This document shows positions 51,765 through 62,779 of a DNA stretch of 64,000 bases, piece by piece. The stretch lies in the NCBI RefSeq assembly GCF_021018895.1, contig NC_079384.1:894640-958639 (forward strand), read 5' to 3'. Both the position numbers and the translations under genes were made by a program. Each line of letters begins with the position of its first letter. The stretch's first letter is position 1. The notes under the pieces were generated by a model. That model did not search any database. It saw only the letters and a program-made list of their open reading frames with translations, and was not told where the DNA came from. The stretch comes from Seriola aureovittata (taxonomy: Eukaryota; Chordata; Actinopteri; Carangiformes; Carangidae).

Positions 51765-52078
51765 TTAAAGCTCCTCCAGTGTAAAGGTCTGTGTCCATGT
51801 GTAGTGTGATTATAGATTATAGATCAGCTCTAGCTTCTATATTAATACTGTGAAAGTATCAAAGCCTCAGTCCACAGAGAAATGCACACAGCCTGTATTC
51901 AGAAACTGAGCCTTAAAACCAGCCGTCAGGACTTCTGGAACTTTGTGATGTCACAACAAAGCAGTCACCAAGCCCCGCCCACCTGGACCCACCATCCAAA
52001 CCTTGCAGGATTTGGTTTCTCTGAGTGTTTTTACCTGAAATCTGCTATATTTTTATTGGATCACTCAGAAAACAGTCA
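51765..52078 (+). mobile_element. MITE-like element copy C, truncated
   Basis: Starts with the intact terminus TTAAAGCTCCTCCAG at 51,765 and matches copies A and D up to GAAAACAGTCA near 52,078, where similarity stops abruptly. The right half, including the hairpin and the second terminus, is missing. A small internal duplication (TATAGATTATAGATC) marks this copy. Confidence 0.78.
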
Positions 52079-52780
52079 ACCCTTTAGAGGGTAAATGATT
52101 GGCCTTCATTTAAACCCAGGTGTGAGTCTGTCTAACAACGGTCACTTACAGATGTCAAACGGTTAAACTGTAGACTTTACTTCAGCATCATGGCGGCTAA
52201 AAACATCACAGACAGACAGAAACTGGAATAGTCACCAGACTCAGGACTCACAGATTCAGGGAATATATACATAATCTATATTATTAAATTTCTTTAATTA
52301 GAAGGTCACTGCAGGTCACTCAGGACCACACACACACTAGAGGGACTTCATTTTAATGATAAAGTCCCGTTTAGACTTAATAAAGATAATGTGAAGCTGC
52401 TGCCACACCCTGCCACAGCCAACATCAAAGCACATCAACGTAGAGAAAGCATCCGCAGTGTTATAGTTCCAATCACCCACCACCGGGGGGCAGTGTGGCA
52501 GCACACAGAGAGCTCCTGAGCCAGACCCCCTCCTCTCCTGTCGGGGAGAAAAACTGGAGCAATGAGGAGCTTTCAGCACATTCACTGCCTTGTGTTATGC
52601 TAACGAATTGTTGCAGTGTCAGATCCACCCTGAAATGAATTTTTGTCGCACTTCCTTTGAAAGTGAATTGACATTCAGGGAGGCTGCAGCCAGAGCGCTG
52701 TCGTCCCCTCTGCCTGCCTCTGATGTGCTGTTGCAGGTGGATTTCTGGCAACAGCTCCTGATAGCATGAAATAAAAAATG

Positions 52781-52799
52781 CCCCCCCCCCCCCCCCCCC
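52781..52799. repeat. Poly(C) tract, 19 C
   Basis: A homopolymer of 19 C followed by T6. Such tracts may form i-motif or G-quadruplex structures and are prone to sequencing length errors. Confidence 0.95.
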
Positions 52800-53129
52800 T
52801 TTTTTACCTCCCATTCACATCATGCTAACCCTGAGCAATTTCCAGTGATGAACCAAACACAGCCATGTGTAAGGAAGAAGAAGATGACAGGTGCACTACA
52901 CTAGGATTTACTGTAATAGGCAGACACTGTGAGCTCAGCTTCATCGTTTCAGCTTCACAGACGTATTTATTGCTGCAATTTTGCCCTTGACTCCACTAAT
53001 CTCTGCAGGCGAAGGCTGTAAACATTGTGCGAGCATATGTGTGTGTTTTGGGGCACTGGGCACAGGCCCGGGGGGCTCAAGAGTTCAGGTGGGTCAGGGG
53101 GCCCACGGGACAAAGAGACAGTTAACATC

Positions 53130-53520
53130 TATTGTTGGAGAGAAAACAGAATGACTGTAAAGAGATGCAAAATGATCGGAGAGTCAATAAAAGTACTAGA
53201 AAAAGACACAAAGGGACTACAAAGAGATGCAAAACAATTACAAGGAGATGCAAAATGGCCACAAAATAACTCCAGAGGGAGGCAAAATGATTGGGAAGTC
53301 AATAACATGACTACAAAAGAGACACAAAAAACAACCACAAAGAGACACAAAACAACTACAAGGAGATGCTAAAGGACTATTAAGAGATTCAAAACGACTC
53401 CATAGAGACACATAACAATTTTAAAGAGATTCAAAATGATTGCAGAGTCAATAAAATGACTATAAAGAGACACAAAGCAGTTACAAAGAAACACAAACTG
53501 ACTACAGAGACACTAAAAGT
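53130..53520. repeat. Degenerate minisatellite with ACAAAGAGACACAAAA-like unit
   Basis: Roughly 18-21-bp units (ACAAAGAGATGCAAAA, ACTACAAAGAGACACAAA and similar) repeated with many changes over about 390 bp. The unit resembles a tandem repeat common in fish genomes. The apparent Lys/Thr/Gln-rich open frame is a consequence of the repeat. Confidence 0.8.
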
Positions 53521-53877
53521 GAGTCTCTCTCAGACTTGCTCCTTTGTAAAAGGGGTGGGGGCTTTTTACGCGGCGTTGCCTGGGGCCCATTATCTCACAA
53601 TCAAACTCATAATCGTGGTTTCAGGTGGTGCCAGGTGGTGCCAGGTGAGGCTGCAGCTGCGCTGTTGTAGGAGTGAGAGAGCAGTAGGATATTACCTGTG
53701 AAGCTCCGGTGCAAGGCGGGTGGGGGTCTCACACTTCCTAGCAGCATCTTTATAATGTTGTTGTGACACTTTCAACAACTGGGGGGAAAAGTCCAAAGAC
53801 AAGTCTCTGAATCTTTTAAGCATCATCTGATACCACTAGAAACAAGTCTTTAAAGCTGCACTGTCTGACCAAGTGGA

Positions 53878-54085
53878 GACAGCAGAACCACAGACTGTAG
53901 ATAAAGAACCCACAGGTTTCTGAAGCTCAGAGTGAGCTGCTCCACCGTCGCCATCTTGGCAGTGTCTGACTACACCACTAACTCCCAGCTAATCCAAACA
54001 TGGTCAAAGAGGAGGGGCGTGGGTGGAGCCGAGACTTCGGTGCATGCTGGTTTGTGACAATTATATGCTCACCCACCTGTCACTC
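53878..54085 (+). repeat. Dispersed repeat copy 1 with YY1 motif
   Basis: Shares AACCACAGACTGTA and GAAGCTCAGAGTGAGCTGCT, CCACCGTCGCCATCTTGGCAG with the copy at 56,146-56,290. The GCCATCTTGG part matches the YY1 binding consensus. It continues into a GGGGCGTGGGTGGAGCC GC-box-like stretch. Element class unknown; only two copies are visible here. Confidence 0.65.
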
Positions 54086-54480
54086 AAAGAGGTGAGGAAA
54101 GTTTAAAAGGTGCTCAACAAATATAAAAAGTTTTTTTTTTTTTAAGTATAACATGGCGGATGTAGAGTGGATGTATATCTGTGAGCGGCTGTTCCTTCTC
54201 TGAGCGTACACGTGATCAATAATGTGATCACTCTTAGTGAGTAAGGTGGTACTTCAGAGCATGAAGTGCAACTCTTAGTGAATTTCTAACATTTCACAGT
54301 CATTTGATTGATTGTTGTGATGTAAATATTCATTAGTGCGTCTCTTAATAAAGGGTCTTCACATGTTTTCACCCACAGCCTCGTCTCATTTGCATCAACA
54401 GAGTTTTATCCTCTCAGGATTTATGAATCCTTCTGGTCAGACATGATGTTTTTCTCATCAAGCATCAGGATCATCAGTTG

Positions 54481-54525
54481 CACATTACAGCCCATTACAG
54501 CCCATTACAGCCCATTACAGCCTAC
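54481..54525. repeat. 10-bp tandem repeat (CCCATTACAG)
   Basis: Four and a half near-perfect copies in direct tandem. Confidence 0.9.
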
Positions 54526-54899
54526 AGTAGCTGCTGCATGAAGGTTACGTGACTATAGGCTGATCTTCCTTTCACACGTCCTTTGACATCACTTTCCTCA
54601 GTGCTGTCCTCAATTCACAGAAACGTGTGGGTGTGTAAGAAGGAACTTTTATTGCCCTCTTGATGCGTATGACCTTTGTATGTGATTGAATAGTGAATAA
54701 TGCAATTGTAACGATAAACCCTCTGTGTTTTGTAGTGCAGGTAGCAGAAGCAGTCAGTGAACGCAGCCCTGATAGGAACCCGTGGAGGGCCGTGTGCCGT
54801 GTTCACACCTATGATCATAAAAGTTAAATGGCTGTGTAGTTGTGAAAGCTTTATGTAAATTATGCATGCTGCTTACTGTAACTCAACTGTGCAGATGCA

Positions 54900-55435
54900 T
54901 CCACGCATTAACCCCCCCACCCCACCCCCCGCCCCTATGCAAGCACCAGCTACAACCCTACAATTTGTCAAGGACAGCAGAGGTTTCACCCGTGTGTCTC
55001 TGCTCCACAAACCCTGCCTTTGTCTTCATTAGGTCGCCCTGACAAGCTCCCACCAAGCCCCAAAGTGGGCTATTACCGGCTCCCAGCACCACGGGGCTCC
55101 ACGCTGGGCACGAATAGCTAAATCCAGTTTAGCAGCACTCCCGGCCACACGAGAGGCCAGAAGGTGGCTCGAGAGTTTAGTACAGTAGATGGTAAGATGA
55201 AGTTGTTAAGTTGTCTCATAAATGCCTTTTATACGCACCTATCCACACATCAGCTACTCCCTGTCCGCCTGTAACCACTTAAGATGTTCTCTGGCACCAG
55301 TAATGTGCCGAGGCCGGCCAATTTGGTGGCTGTCTTGTCGGGGGGAGGGGGGAAGGGTGGGTGGGGGGAGTGAGTTGATGTATAAAGAGGTTTCTCCAGC
55401 AGTGCATTCAGATCGCAAGGACAAAAGCTGCAGGA
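54900..55435. other. Non-repetitive GC-moderate block, candidate conserved non-coding element
   Basis: From about 54,940 to 55,180 and again 55,230-55,330 the sequence is complex, lacks open frames and lies next to simple repeats. It contains GGCTATTACCGGCTCCCAG and ATGTGCCGAGGCCGGCCAAT. Such islands are often regulatory. This is inferred from complexity only. Confidence 0.25.
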
Positions 55436-55438
55436 AGT

Positions 55439-55448
55439 ACACACACAC

Positions 55449-55485
<37 letters not shown>

Positions 55486-55597
55486 CACACACACACACAC
55501 ACAACACAACACACACACACACACACAACACACACACACACACACAACACAACACAACACACACACACACACACAACACACACACACACACGCACAC

Positions 55598-55634
<37 letters not shown>

Positions 55635-55659
55635 CACAACACAACACACACACACAACA

Positions 55660-55704
<45 letters not shown>

Positions 55705-55899
55705 CCACACACACACACACAACACTCACACACACAACACACACACACACACACAACACAACACAACACACACACACACACACAACACACACACACACAC
55801 GCACACAACACACACACACACACACACACACAACACACACACACACAACACACACACACACACAACACACACACACACACACAACACACACACACAACA

Positions 55900-55946
<47 letters not shown>

Positions 55947-55999
55947 CCACACACACACACACACACACACACAACACAACACAACACACACACACAACA

Positions 56000-56064
<65 letters not shown>
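55439..56064. repeat. 626-bp compound (CA)n / CAACA / CACTCA array
   Basis: CA repeats patterned by AACACAACACAAC and ACACTCACAC interruptions. The interruptions recur in order (for example about 55,540 and 55,752; about 55,630 and 55,971), so the array grew by duplication of blocks, not only by slippage. Confidence 0.97.
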
Positions 56065-56066
<2 letters not shown>

Positions 56067-56145
56067 TCACCCAGCGTCTTCTAAGGTTAATCTTCACAGA
56101 ACTGCACACTGAGTTTCTCCACCAGGCGCTCGAACCTCCTGGACT

Positions 56146-56290
56146 GTTGAAACCACAGACTGTACATGAAGACGGACGTAGCTTCGGCGGCGTCACCCAC
56201 AGATTTCTTCTTTGAAGCTCAGAGTGAGCTGCTCCACCGTCACCATCTTGGCAGGTGACTCCGCTGAACTCCCAGCACTGAGCTGTGGCG
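56146..56290 (+). repeat. Dispersed repeat copy 2 with YY1-like motif
   Basis: Related to 53,878-54,085, with an extra insertion of about 30 bp (GGACGTAGCTTCGGCGG) after the shared start. It retains CACCATCTTGGCAG. It directly follows the CA array. Confidence 0.6.
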
Positions 56291-56378
56291 TGAACCTCGG
56301 AGGTTGCTGCTTGGTTGAAACAAGTGTCAGGGAGGAAACGGTCCCCCATCTTTGTCTTCCAGGGGAGAAGGATGAGAT

Positions 56379-56391
56379 GGGGGGGGGGGGG
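56379..56391. repeat. Poly(G) tract, 13 G
   Basis: Homopolymer of 13 G. A poly(C) tract lies about 360 bp downstream, so the two are the same polarity pair read as G then C. Confidence 0.95.
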
Positions 56392-56442
56392 CACATAAAC
56401 CCAGAGTTAGCTCAGAGACGTTCTGGTCATGGCCCCCGGCTG

Positions 56443-56456
56443 CCAGCAGAGGGTGG
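56443..56456 (+). promoter_or_regulatory. CTCF-like motif
   Basis: CCAGCAGAGGGTGG matches the CTCF core consensus (CCASYAGRKGGCR) at all but one position (T in place of C). A ZNF143-type motif lies about 85 bp downstream. Confidence 0.4.
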
Positions 56457-56539
56457 AGTTGTACCACAAATGACAATCCTCATCATACTGGCTGCAAGAG
56501 AGGCCCCATGGCAGGCTTGTGCAGCAACACAATGGATCA

Positions 56540-56552
56540 TGGGAACTGTAGT
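56540..56552 (-). promoter_or_regulatory. ZNF143/THAP11-like motif
   Basis: TGGGAACTGTAGT is the reverse complement of ACTACAGTTCCCA, the core of the ACTACAnnTCCCA motif bound by ZNF143/THAP11. This motif also occurs inside some repeats, so activity is not assured. Confidence 0.4.
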
Positions 56553-56752
56553 CCATTTTTCAGGAGGTGCCCTCTATCATTCAGAGGCCTTGTCGCATCA
56601 AAATGCATCCATCCTCTGCCCCAGTGCTGAGAGAGGCAATCAGGTTTCAGACGCTCTATGCGATGCAGTCTTCAGTCTTCGCTGAACTACTCTGAAGTGA
56701 TGCTGTGTCCTACTCCTGTTTACATCCCTGAAGTGCCAGCCTATCTTTTTCA

Positions 56753-56774
56753 CCCCCCCCCCCCCCCCCCCCCC
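56753..56774. repeat. Poly(C) tract, 22 C
   Basis: Longest homopolymer in the window outside the poly(A) runs. Confidence 0.95.
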
Positions 56775-57421
56775 TGCATTGACCAAGCAACAGCGTCTGC
56801 AGAATCTAGTGTTGTGCATGTGTACTGACCGCAGATGTTTTTACTAATCCTGTTAGAGGAAACAACAACATTGTTCCATACTAAAGTGTTGTAGGGAAAT
56901 GGAGGTTATGCACATATCCAAGGTTCGTTGAGGGAGAGGAACGAGACACGAGTCCCTCACTGCCTTTAGTTAGAGGAGGAGAGACTGTGCAGAGTCTTTT
57001 GTAGTCGACAGGAAGGCGGGTACTCCCCTCCCTGCTACAGTCTCGTTGGTCTTTACAGGTGTTTTGAGAGACGTCTCACGAGGATACAATCCCCGCACTG
57101 GTGTGTTGTACCTTGTTTCTCCACCTCAGGGAACACTGGTTAAATGCACGACCTCCAGGTGTCCCTGACTCTTTCCCCAGGTAAACAATACTATTGTGAG
57201 AAGATACAGAGGAATGTGTTAGCTATTTAAAGTAAGACATCAGGATGTGGGTGAAAAGTTCAACATGTAACAACAGAAGATGTAAAACAGTCAAGTGATT
57301 TTCTCTGGTAATAAAATGCACGTGGGTGAATTTTTACTTCTTTTACTGCTATTCTATAATAAAATAATACTTTTTTTACTGAAGATTTTTACTGTGAGAC
57401 AATTATTGCAATACGTATGTT

Positions 57422-57912
57422 TTAAAGCTCCAGATTTTCTTCTTCTTCTGTCTTTTATTTGAAGTGGTGATCCATCAGAAGATATAAAAACCATCTCAGT
57501 GTAGTTTTACATCTCCTCTCTCAGGCTTCTCTCTGGAGCTCTAGTAACAACAGGTCGGTGAGCCAATCAGAAGAGAGGAGGCTCTGAGCCTCTCTTCTGA
57601 TTGGCTCACTGTTTTCTGAGTGATCCAATAAAAATACAGCAGATTTCAGGTAAAAACACTCAGAGAAACCAAATCCTGCAAGGTTTGGGTGGTGGGTCCA
57701 GGTGGGCGGGGCTTGGTGACTGCTTTGTTGTGACATCACAAAGTTCCAGAAGTCCTGACGGCTGGTTTTAAGGCTCAGTTTCTGAATACAGGCTGTGTGC
57801 ATTTCTCTGTGGACTGAGGCTTTGATACTTTCACAGTATTAATATAGAAGCTAGAGCTGATCTATAATCACACTACACATGGACACAGACCTTTACACTG
57901 GAGGAGCTTTAA
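57422..57912 (-). mobile_element. MITE-like element copy D, full length with terminal inverted repeats
   Basis: The only copy with both ends. The left end on this strand is TTAAAGCTCCAG and the right end CTGGAGGAGCTTTAA, forming terminal inverted repeats of roughly 10-15 bp. Length is 491 bp. Ends reading TTAA...TTAA would fit a TTAA target-site duplication of the piggyBac kind, but the TTAA could equally be part of the inverted repeat. The internal GAAGAGAGGAGGCTCTGAGC / CTCTTCTGATTGG palindrome is intact. No coding capacity for mobilisation is present, so it would be non-autonomous. Confidence 0.82.
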
Positions 57913-59740
57913 CATGTTCAAAATACTACAGATATTGTTTGTGATACTTTGATAAAGACTGACAGTCAAACAGAGAAATGTTTTGTATTTGTATATATTA
58001 GTATTTAACACACGAAATCAAATTGTTTTCATATCACCTGATTAAACAGTATAATTACACAAAACCTTTACATAACAACTATATTAATATATTTCTCTAA
58101 TACCACAGGACGCTCACAGAGAAATAAAAAATCTCCCTTAAAAATAAATATTATTTTATTATAGAACAGCAGTAAAAGTAGTAAAAATTCACCCACATGC
58201 ATTTTGTATCATTTCATTTTTATGGAGTGTCGTATATTCACAGCAACAATAAGACTTGGACTCCAAAGCTAAGCTTCATAAGTGAATAATTCATGTTTAA
58301 ATTATTTTGTGTCACAAGTTGTGAAAAGAAATCACAGAGTGGGATGTATAAAGTGTTTTATAGTAGCATAAATCTATAATTGGTGATAAATTATTACACC
58401 CACCCAGTAGTTCCTCTTTCACCCCTCACTTCACGTCATCTGGTGCAAGGACAACACAGTCTACTGGTGCACGGTGAACTGAGACTTCTAGTTTGACATT
58501 TACAAAAAATTAATCTTCTTATAGACTTTTCACTAATCCAGTGAGGTGGCGGACTGCACGTAGCATCCCGATGAGGTGATCGTCTGGTGAGGAAACACAG
58601 GGAAGAGCCGCTCAGAGACAACGCTACAACACGACCTCACGCTCCTTCAGGACGCCAAACTCTCCTGGTGACAGACACACTTCGTGTCCTGGAGCCTCGA
58701 GGAGTCTGGGATCCTCCGAATGAGTGATGTCGCCGAGGGGAAGTTGCGGTTGGCACCATATTCTGCCTCAAACTTCTCCCTGTACGTCTGGGGGCCGTAA
58801 GCAAGATGAGTTTGGGGGCCCCGCCATGGATTCATAGAACCAGCCGAAGTGTGCAATTACTGTATAAGCCTTATGCATTTTATGTGTTCCTCATCAACTT
58901 AATGGACTGCAGTTCTTTTACTGCTAATTAAATACACTGAAACACTCAAGGTAAATCTGACTGACTGCTGTTTTATCACGTTTTCATCATTTCAACATAA
59001 ATGATTTTTCTTCCATATATCTCTTATCAGTCATTAATAAATAGGTGATTGATCCGTCATTAACCCCCTCCCCCCCAAGCATCACTTCTAACTAGTTTTA
59101 CTCACTGTGGGCTCATTTTTCACTAAATATAAAGTTCTGTACCTCAAAGGAAACAGCACAACCATGGCTAGAAGTAGAGAGAGCTCAAAATGTCTTTTGT
59201 GCAGCATAACACATTTATTGTGCCATAAATCACTACAAATAAATAAAACTAAATATGTTTTTCTTTGATAATTTATATGAAAAAATCTAGGCTATAGATA
59301 CAACCTTGTTTCAAGTGCACTCAAGAAACATAATTTGAGGGCTCCACATGCTGGACACACTGAACTACTGACATGTTTATAACTGTAAAAACCAGGCGAC
59401 TTCAACTACATGTCATTCAGAGGAACCTGCATCAGTTCCTGTCTAATATCCGTCACAGTGCCACACCACACTTTCTGTACTTCTGTACATCCTTCTATTA
59501 TAATATATATATATAGATAAATGTATATATCTATATATGTACACATATATAAACGTGTGAGTGTATGTGTGTATTATAGAGATACAGTATGCTAAATGAT
59601 TAAATAGGTAGCACTTCTCACTCGTCCTCAGTTCGGCTAACAACTGTCTTCAGTCTATATTCAGTTTATGTCCTTTAAGTGTCGTGATAAATGTGTTTTA
59701 CAACTCAAACTTTTTATGTTTCGTGTGTCTCCCCTCCCCC
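57913..59740. other. Non-coding, AT-rich; one minus-strand stretch with weak coding appearance
   Basis: Mostly AT-rich DNA with a (TA)-rich part near 59,496-59,575. On the minus strand 58,856-58,440 reads through GPQTYREKFEAEYGANRNF and related frames without clear splice sites. It is not recognised and is more likely a relic or chance. An AATAAA on the minus strand near 59,210 has no gene attached. Confidence 0.25.
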
Positions 59741-59779
59741 ATCCATCCACGCTCTGCAGTTCGTAAACAAAGGCTGAAA

Positions 59780-59992
59780 ACTCTGTGGATTAGTGTGACG
59801 TGACTACGTGTCGGTCAGCTGACATTAACGTCATCACGGCTGCGCAGAGAAGCGTAGATTTATCTGTTTTTTAAATGATTTAGGTAAATCAAACCCTTTA
59901 TTTCTGGGAATTTCTTCTAAACATAAGACATGTAGACTCGAGCGATTTCGAGGAAAGTTGAAGCTTAAATTTTCTTCCGGGAGCGTACGTCA
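59780..59992 (+). promoter_or_regulatory. Promoter-like cluster of CRE and ETS motifs
   Basis: Within about 200 bp are GTGACGTGAC (CRE-like, about 59,797), TAACGTCATCA (about 59,827), CTGCGCAGAG (NRF1-like half-site), CTTCCGGG (ETS, about 59,984) and TACGTCAC (CRE, about 59,986-59,993). It directly precedes a short open frame with a start codon and a consensus splice donor. The combination is typical of a real transcription start and stands out from its AT-rich surroundings. Confidence 0.42.
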
Positions 59993-59995
59993 CTC

Positions 59996-60154
59996 ATGGT
60001 GAGTTCACGGAACATGGGGAATTTGAAAATCAGACGATTCTGTCAGTCTTTACAGCTCCTGCCTGTGATAAATGGTTTATTTTTGGCGATCCTCTTAATA
60101 AAGGTGGTTTTTTTTGGATCACGTGAACGGGCTTGGGGTTCAGGGCTTCATTGA
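59996..60154 (+). CDS. Possible 52-residue single-pass membrane microprotein
   Basis: The ATG at 59,996 opens 52 codons. After a basic N-terminus (MGNLKIRRFCQ) comes a strongly hydrophobic segment LLPVINGLFLAILLIKVVFF (residues 21-40), then a charged tail GSRERAWGSGLH and TGA. This is the layout of a small type II or tail-type membrane peptide. A promoter-like CRE/ETS cluster ends a few bases upstream, and AATAAA lies at 60,326. The ATG is immediately followed by GTGAGT, and CTTTACAG lies at 60,055. The 57-bp interval is a multiple of three, so with or without removal the frame stays open. No family is recognised. Open frames of this size also arise by chance, and a noncoding first exon is the main alternative. 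Confidence 0.3.
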   Translation: MVSSRNMGNLKIRRFCQSLQLLPVINGLFLAILLIKVVFFGSRERAWGSGLH

Positions 60155-61870
60155 TGAGCAGAGACTTTTCTCTAAGTCAATGAGGTTAATTTTCTTTAGG
60201 TTTGCCACAATCGCAATCATGTTATCCAAAACAAGAGAACACAACAGCCATAATTAGGCTGTTATTGAAAGTGAAGGATGCATCAGCCTTATTGAATGAT
60301 CGGTTTCATTATGAACATTTAAACCAATAAATCAACACTGCCTGCAAACCACATGCCTTCCTTTTCAAACTACTGTCACACAATCAGCTGTGCTTTAAGT
60401 GTATCAGTCATCTGAAGATGTAGTGCTCTTCAGACGGTGTGTTATAACCTCTTGTCTTGTAAAACTCAAGTGACAATCATCCGCTCCCGGAAAGAAAAAC
60501 ACAAATAGCCCCTTTAAATATTCTAATAAATCAATGACAGTGAGTTTTATTGCTAATAAAGAGTCACTGAACGTGTGTGGTGTTGGATTCTTGTGTTTTT
60601 CTGTCTAAATCATAAAATAATCAAATATCTCCTCTGACTCTCCTCTAGTTATACTATGGTTTCACACAAGCTGTGATGGGACTGATGAGCTGCTGGGGTA
60701 TTTGCTGACATGTTCCACCCTGTTCGTACAGTGACTTGACTTTGCTGTATTAACTTCCTCCTCTGGAGACTCAGACCTTTGTGTTTCTCCCTCTCCTTAC
60801 TCTCCTTGTCTCTTAGCTTTATCTCGACCTGTGAGCTTCTCCGCTTCCGGCCTGGATAGATAACAACATCACATCTTGCCCTCTCCTCAAATACCAATGA
60901 TCAGGGGAGATTTTTTTTGCATCTAATGTATCTCACATTAGATGTGGCGTCAGAATGAATCATCTGACTGGGATAACCCAGGCTGTGCAGAAACATCAGC
61001 GCACATGAGATATAGGTTTTGTGTTTGGCCTGCGAGAGATCGGGTATGACTGTCAGAAAGTGATAGAGGAGGAAGATAGGTGCGGTAAGAGAGATATCTG
61101 TCTGTACGCAGGAGATAGTGAGAGCTGTCACGCTCGCTCTGAGCTGTTCACATGAAGTAGACTAGATAATGACTGATACAGCAAACTCAGGCATGTCTCC
61201 AGAACAACAGAGGGGATGGTCTATTTGGCTCGGCATCCCCTGAAACCTGGTTTTCTTTGTATAAAACAGCAACTCAGAAACACTTACTCTCATTATGGGT
61301 GACGTTGTGCAGGAGGTCGACGTCCTCCTGGTGTAAGACAAATCACTGACCAGCTCTTCTTCAAAAATGATTATTTCTGTGTTGTCTTTTTGTTTTGCTC
61401 TATAATTTAGTTCTATTTAGCATGGAGCACTTCTCTTATTGCTGCGCTGTTCCTACAGGTTATAAATGTTACTCAATAGTAATTTTATAGGGACATTATT
61501 GTATTTTATGAGAGTTTTAAAAATCCTATTACACCTCTATGATTTTTAATGACAACGGCTGGATAATAGTTTGGGTAAAACAAGGCTTGTAAGACAAAAC
61601 ACGGCCCGGCTGAAGATCAAACATCAGCATAATGCTCCTCTAATAATCCAGAGTTTTTATTCAGACACATCAGGAACCTGCAGCTGTGCTTCTTTGGTTA
61701 GACAGCAGACACTGTCTCTCCCCTCACTTCAGCAGTGTGTTTGGTGACGGTGTTGAAGTCGACCAGTGGCTCAAAAAACGACTTCTGCAAAAATCTGTTT
61801 GTTCAACCACGATGATGCAGTTTTCACAGGCTTGTAATGAGCTTTATAATGAGCTGCATGACCTTGATGC
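60155..61870. other. Non-coding DNA without recognised genes
   Basis: Mixed AT-rich sequence. The AATAAA at 60,326-60,331 could end a short transcript from the 59.9-kb promoter-like cluster. No exon pairs with convincing frames were seen. Confidence 0.35.
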
Positions 61871-61875
61871 ACTGG

Positions 61876-61908
61876 AAGTGTGTGTGTGTGTGTGCGTGTG
61901 TGTGTGTG

Positions 61909-61941
<33 letters not shown>
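61876..61941. repeat. (TG)n microsatellite
   Basis: TG repeats with two CG interruptions. Confidence 0.95.
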
Positions 61942-61942
<1 letters not shown>

Positions 61943-62489
61943 GTAACAGTGATGCTGGTGGTGGATGGGGGCGACAGGTTGAGTGATGCTGTGCTGTAAA
62001 AGGAGATGTAGTGGAGGATAAAACAGACATTCCTTATGACTGTGAGAGCAGAACTGATGAATGCTTTAAGGCCGACATCCTCAGTAATAAAATCATCTCC
62101 CACTCACTTACACTGAGTTGTATTCGTTAGTGAGGTTACACATGTCGTGTTTCTCACAGCTCTGACGTGAAAACCTTTGACAGTCGGCAGCAGAACAGCT
62201 GCATGTACGAGCTAATATCTGATATACATCATCTCACCACACGACTGTGTCAGTTTGGTCAGTTCACAGTGCGTGACTCTAGTCTCTCTACACTCTGTTT
62301 ACAGGTTACTGAATGTTGGATTTATCTTCATTATTAATTCATTTCTGAAAAACGTCAGTTAAATGTTTCTGTCTCCACATGCAGCTGCTAAGATGGTTCA
62401 AAAATATATTAATGTTTTTTCATGTCTGTGTCAGACATTGAAACTATAGTGGGAAGGTGTGAGGACATCTGGTGGACGGGTGGAGTATG

Positions 62490-62595
62490 ACACTTCTGAA
62501 TATGCATATCCTTCCCCTGCATTCATATCAGTGAGTTCTCCTGCTCATAATTCCTGCAGCAGTATTCAGCCAGATGCAGCTATAGTTTATTAAAG

Positions 62596-62596
<1 letters not shown>
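62490..62596. other. Candidate conserved non-coding element
   Basis: A complex, AT-balanced block with octamer-like ATATGCATATCC and ATTCATATC, ending at a (CT)n tract. Regulatory character is inferred only from motif content and complexity. Confidence 0.2.

Positions 62597-62630
<34 letters not shown>
62597..62630. repeat. (CT)n microsatellite
   Basis: Perfect CT dinucleotides, about 17 units. Confidence 0.95.
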
Positions 62631-62635
<5 letters not shown>

Positions 62636-62779
62636 TTATTGCCTTGAAAACACTGATCTGCCTGTGAAATATGCAAACCTTAGATCTTTAATGACATTTT
62701 TTGTATCACGTGTTGTTCCCCGTATAGAAATGTAATATAACACATACATGTCCCTGTATCAACAGTGATGCTTCCATAT

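Noticed and set aside
53025..53372. 115-residue Lys/Thr/Gln-rich open frame
   Set aside because: It coincides with a degenerate minisatellite and has no splice or family support.
55222..56394. Long open frames over the CA array at 55-56 kb
   Set aside because: Same artefact of dinucleotide repeats running into flanking DNA.
59996..60154. Ribosomal protein first exon (ATG followed directly by GTGAGT after a pyrimidine-rich leader)
   Set aside because: Several ribosomal protein genes have this layout, but no ribosomal protein second exon could be found in the following 4 kb.
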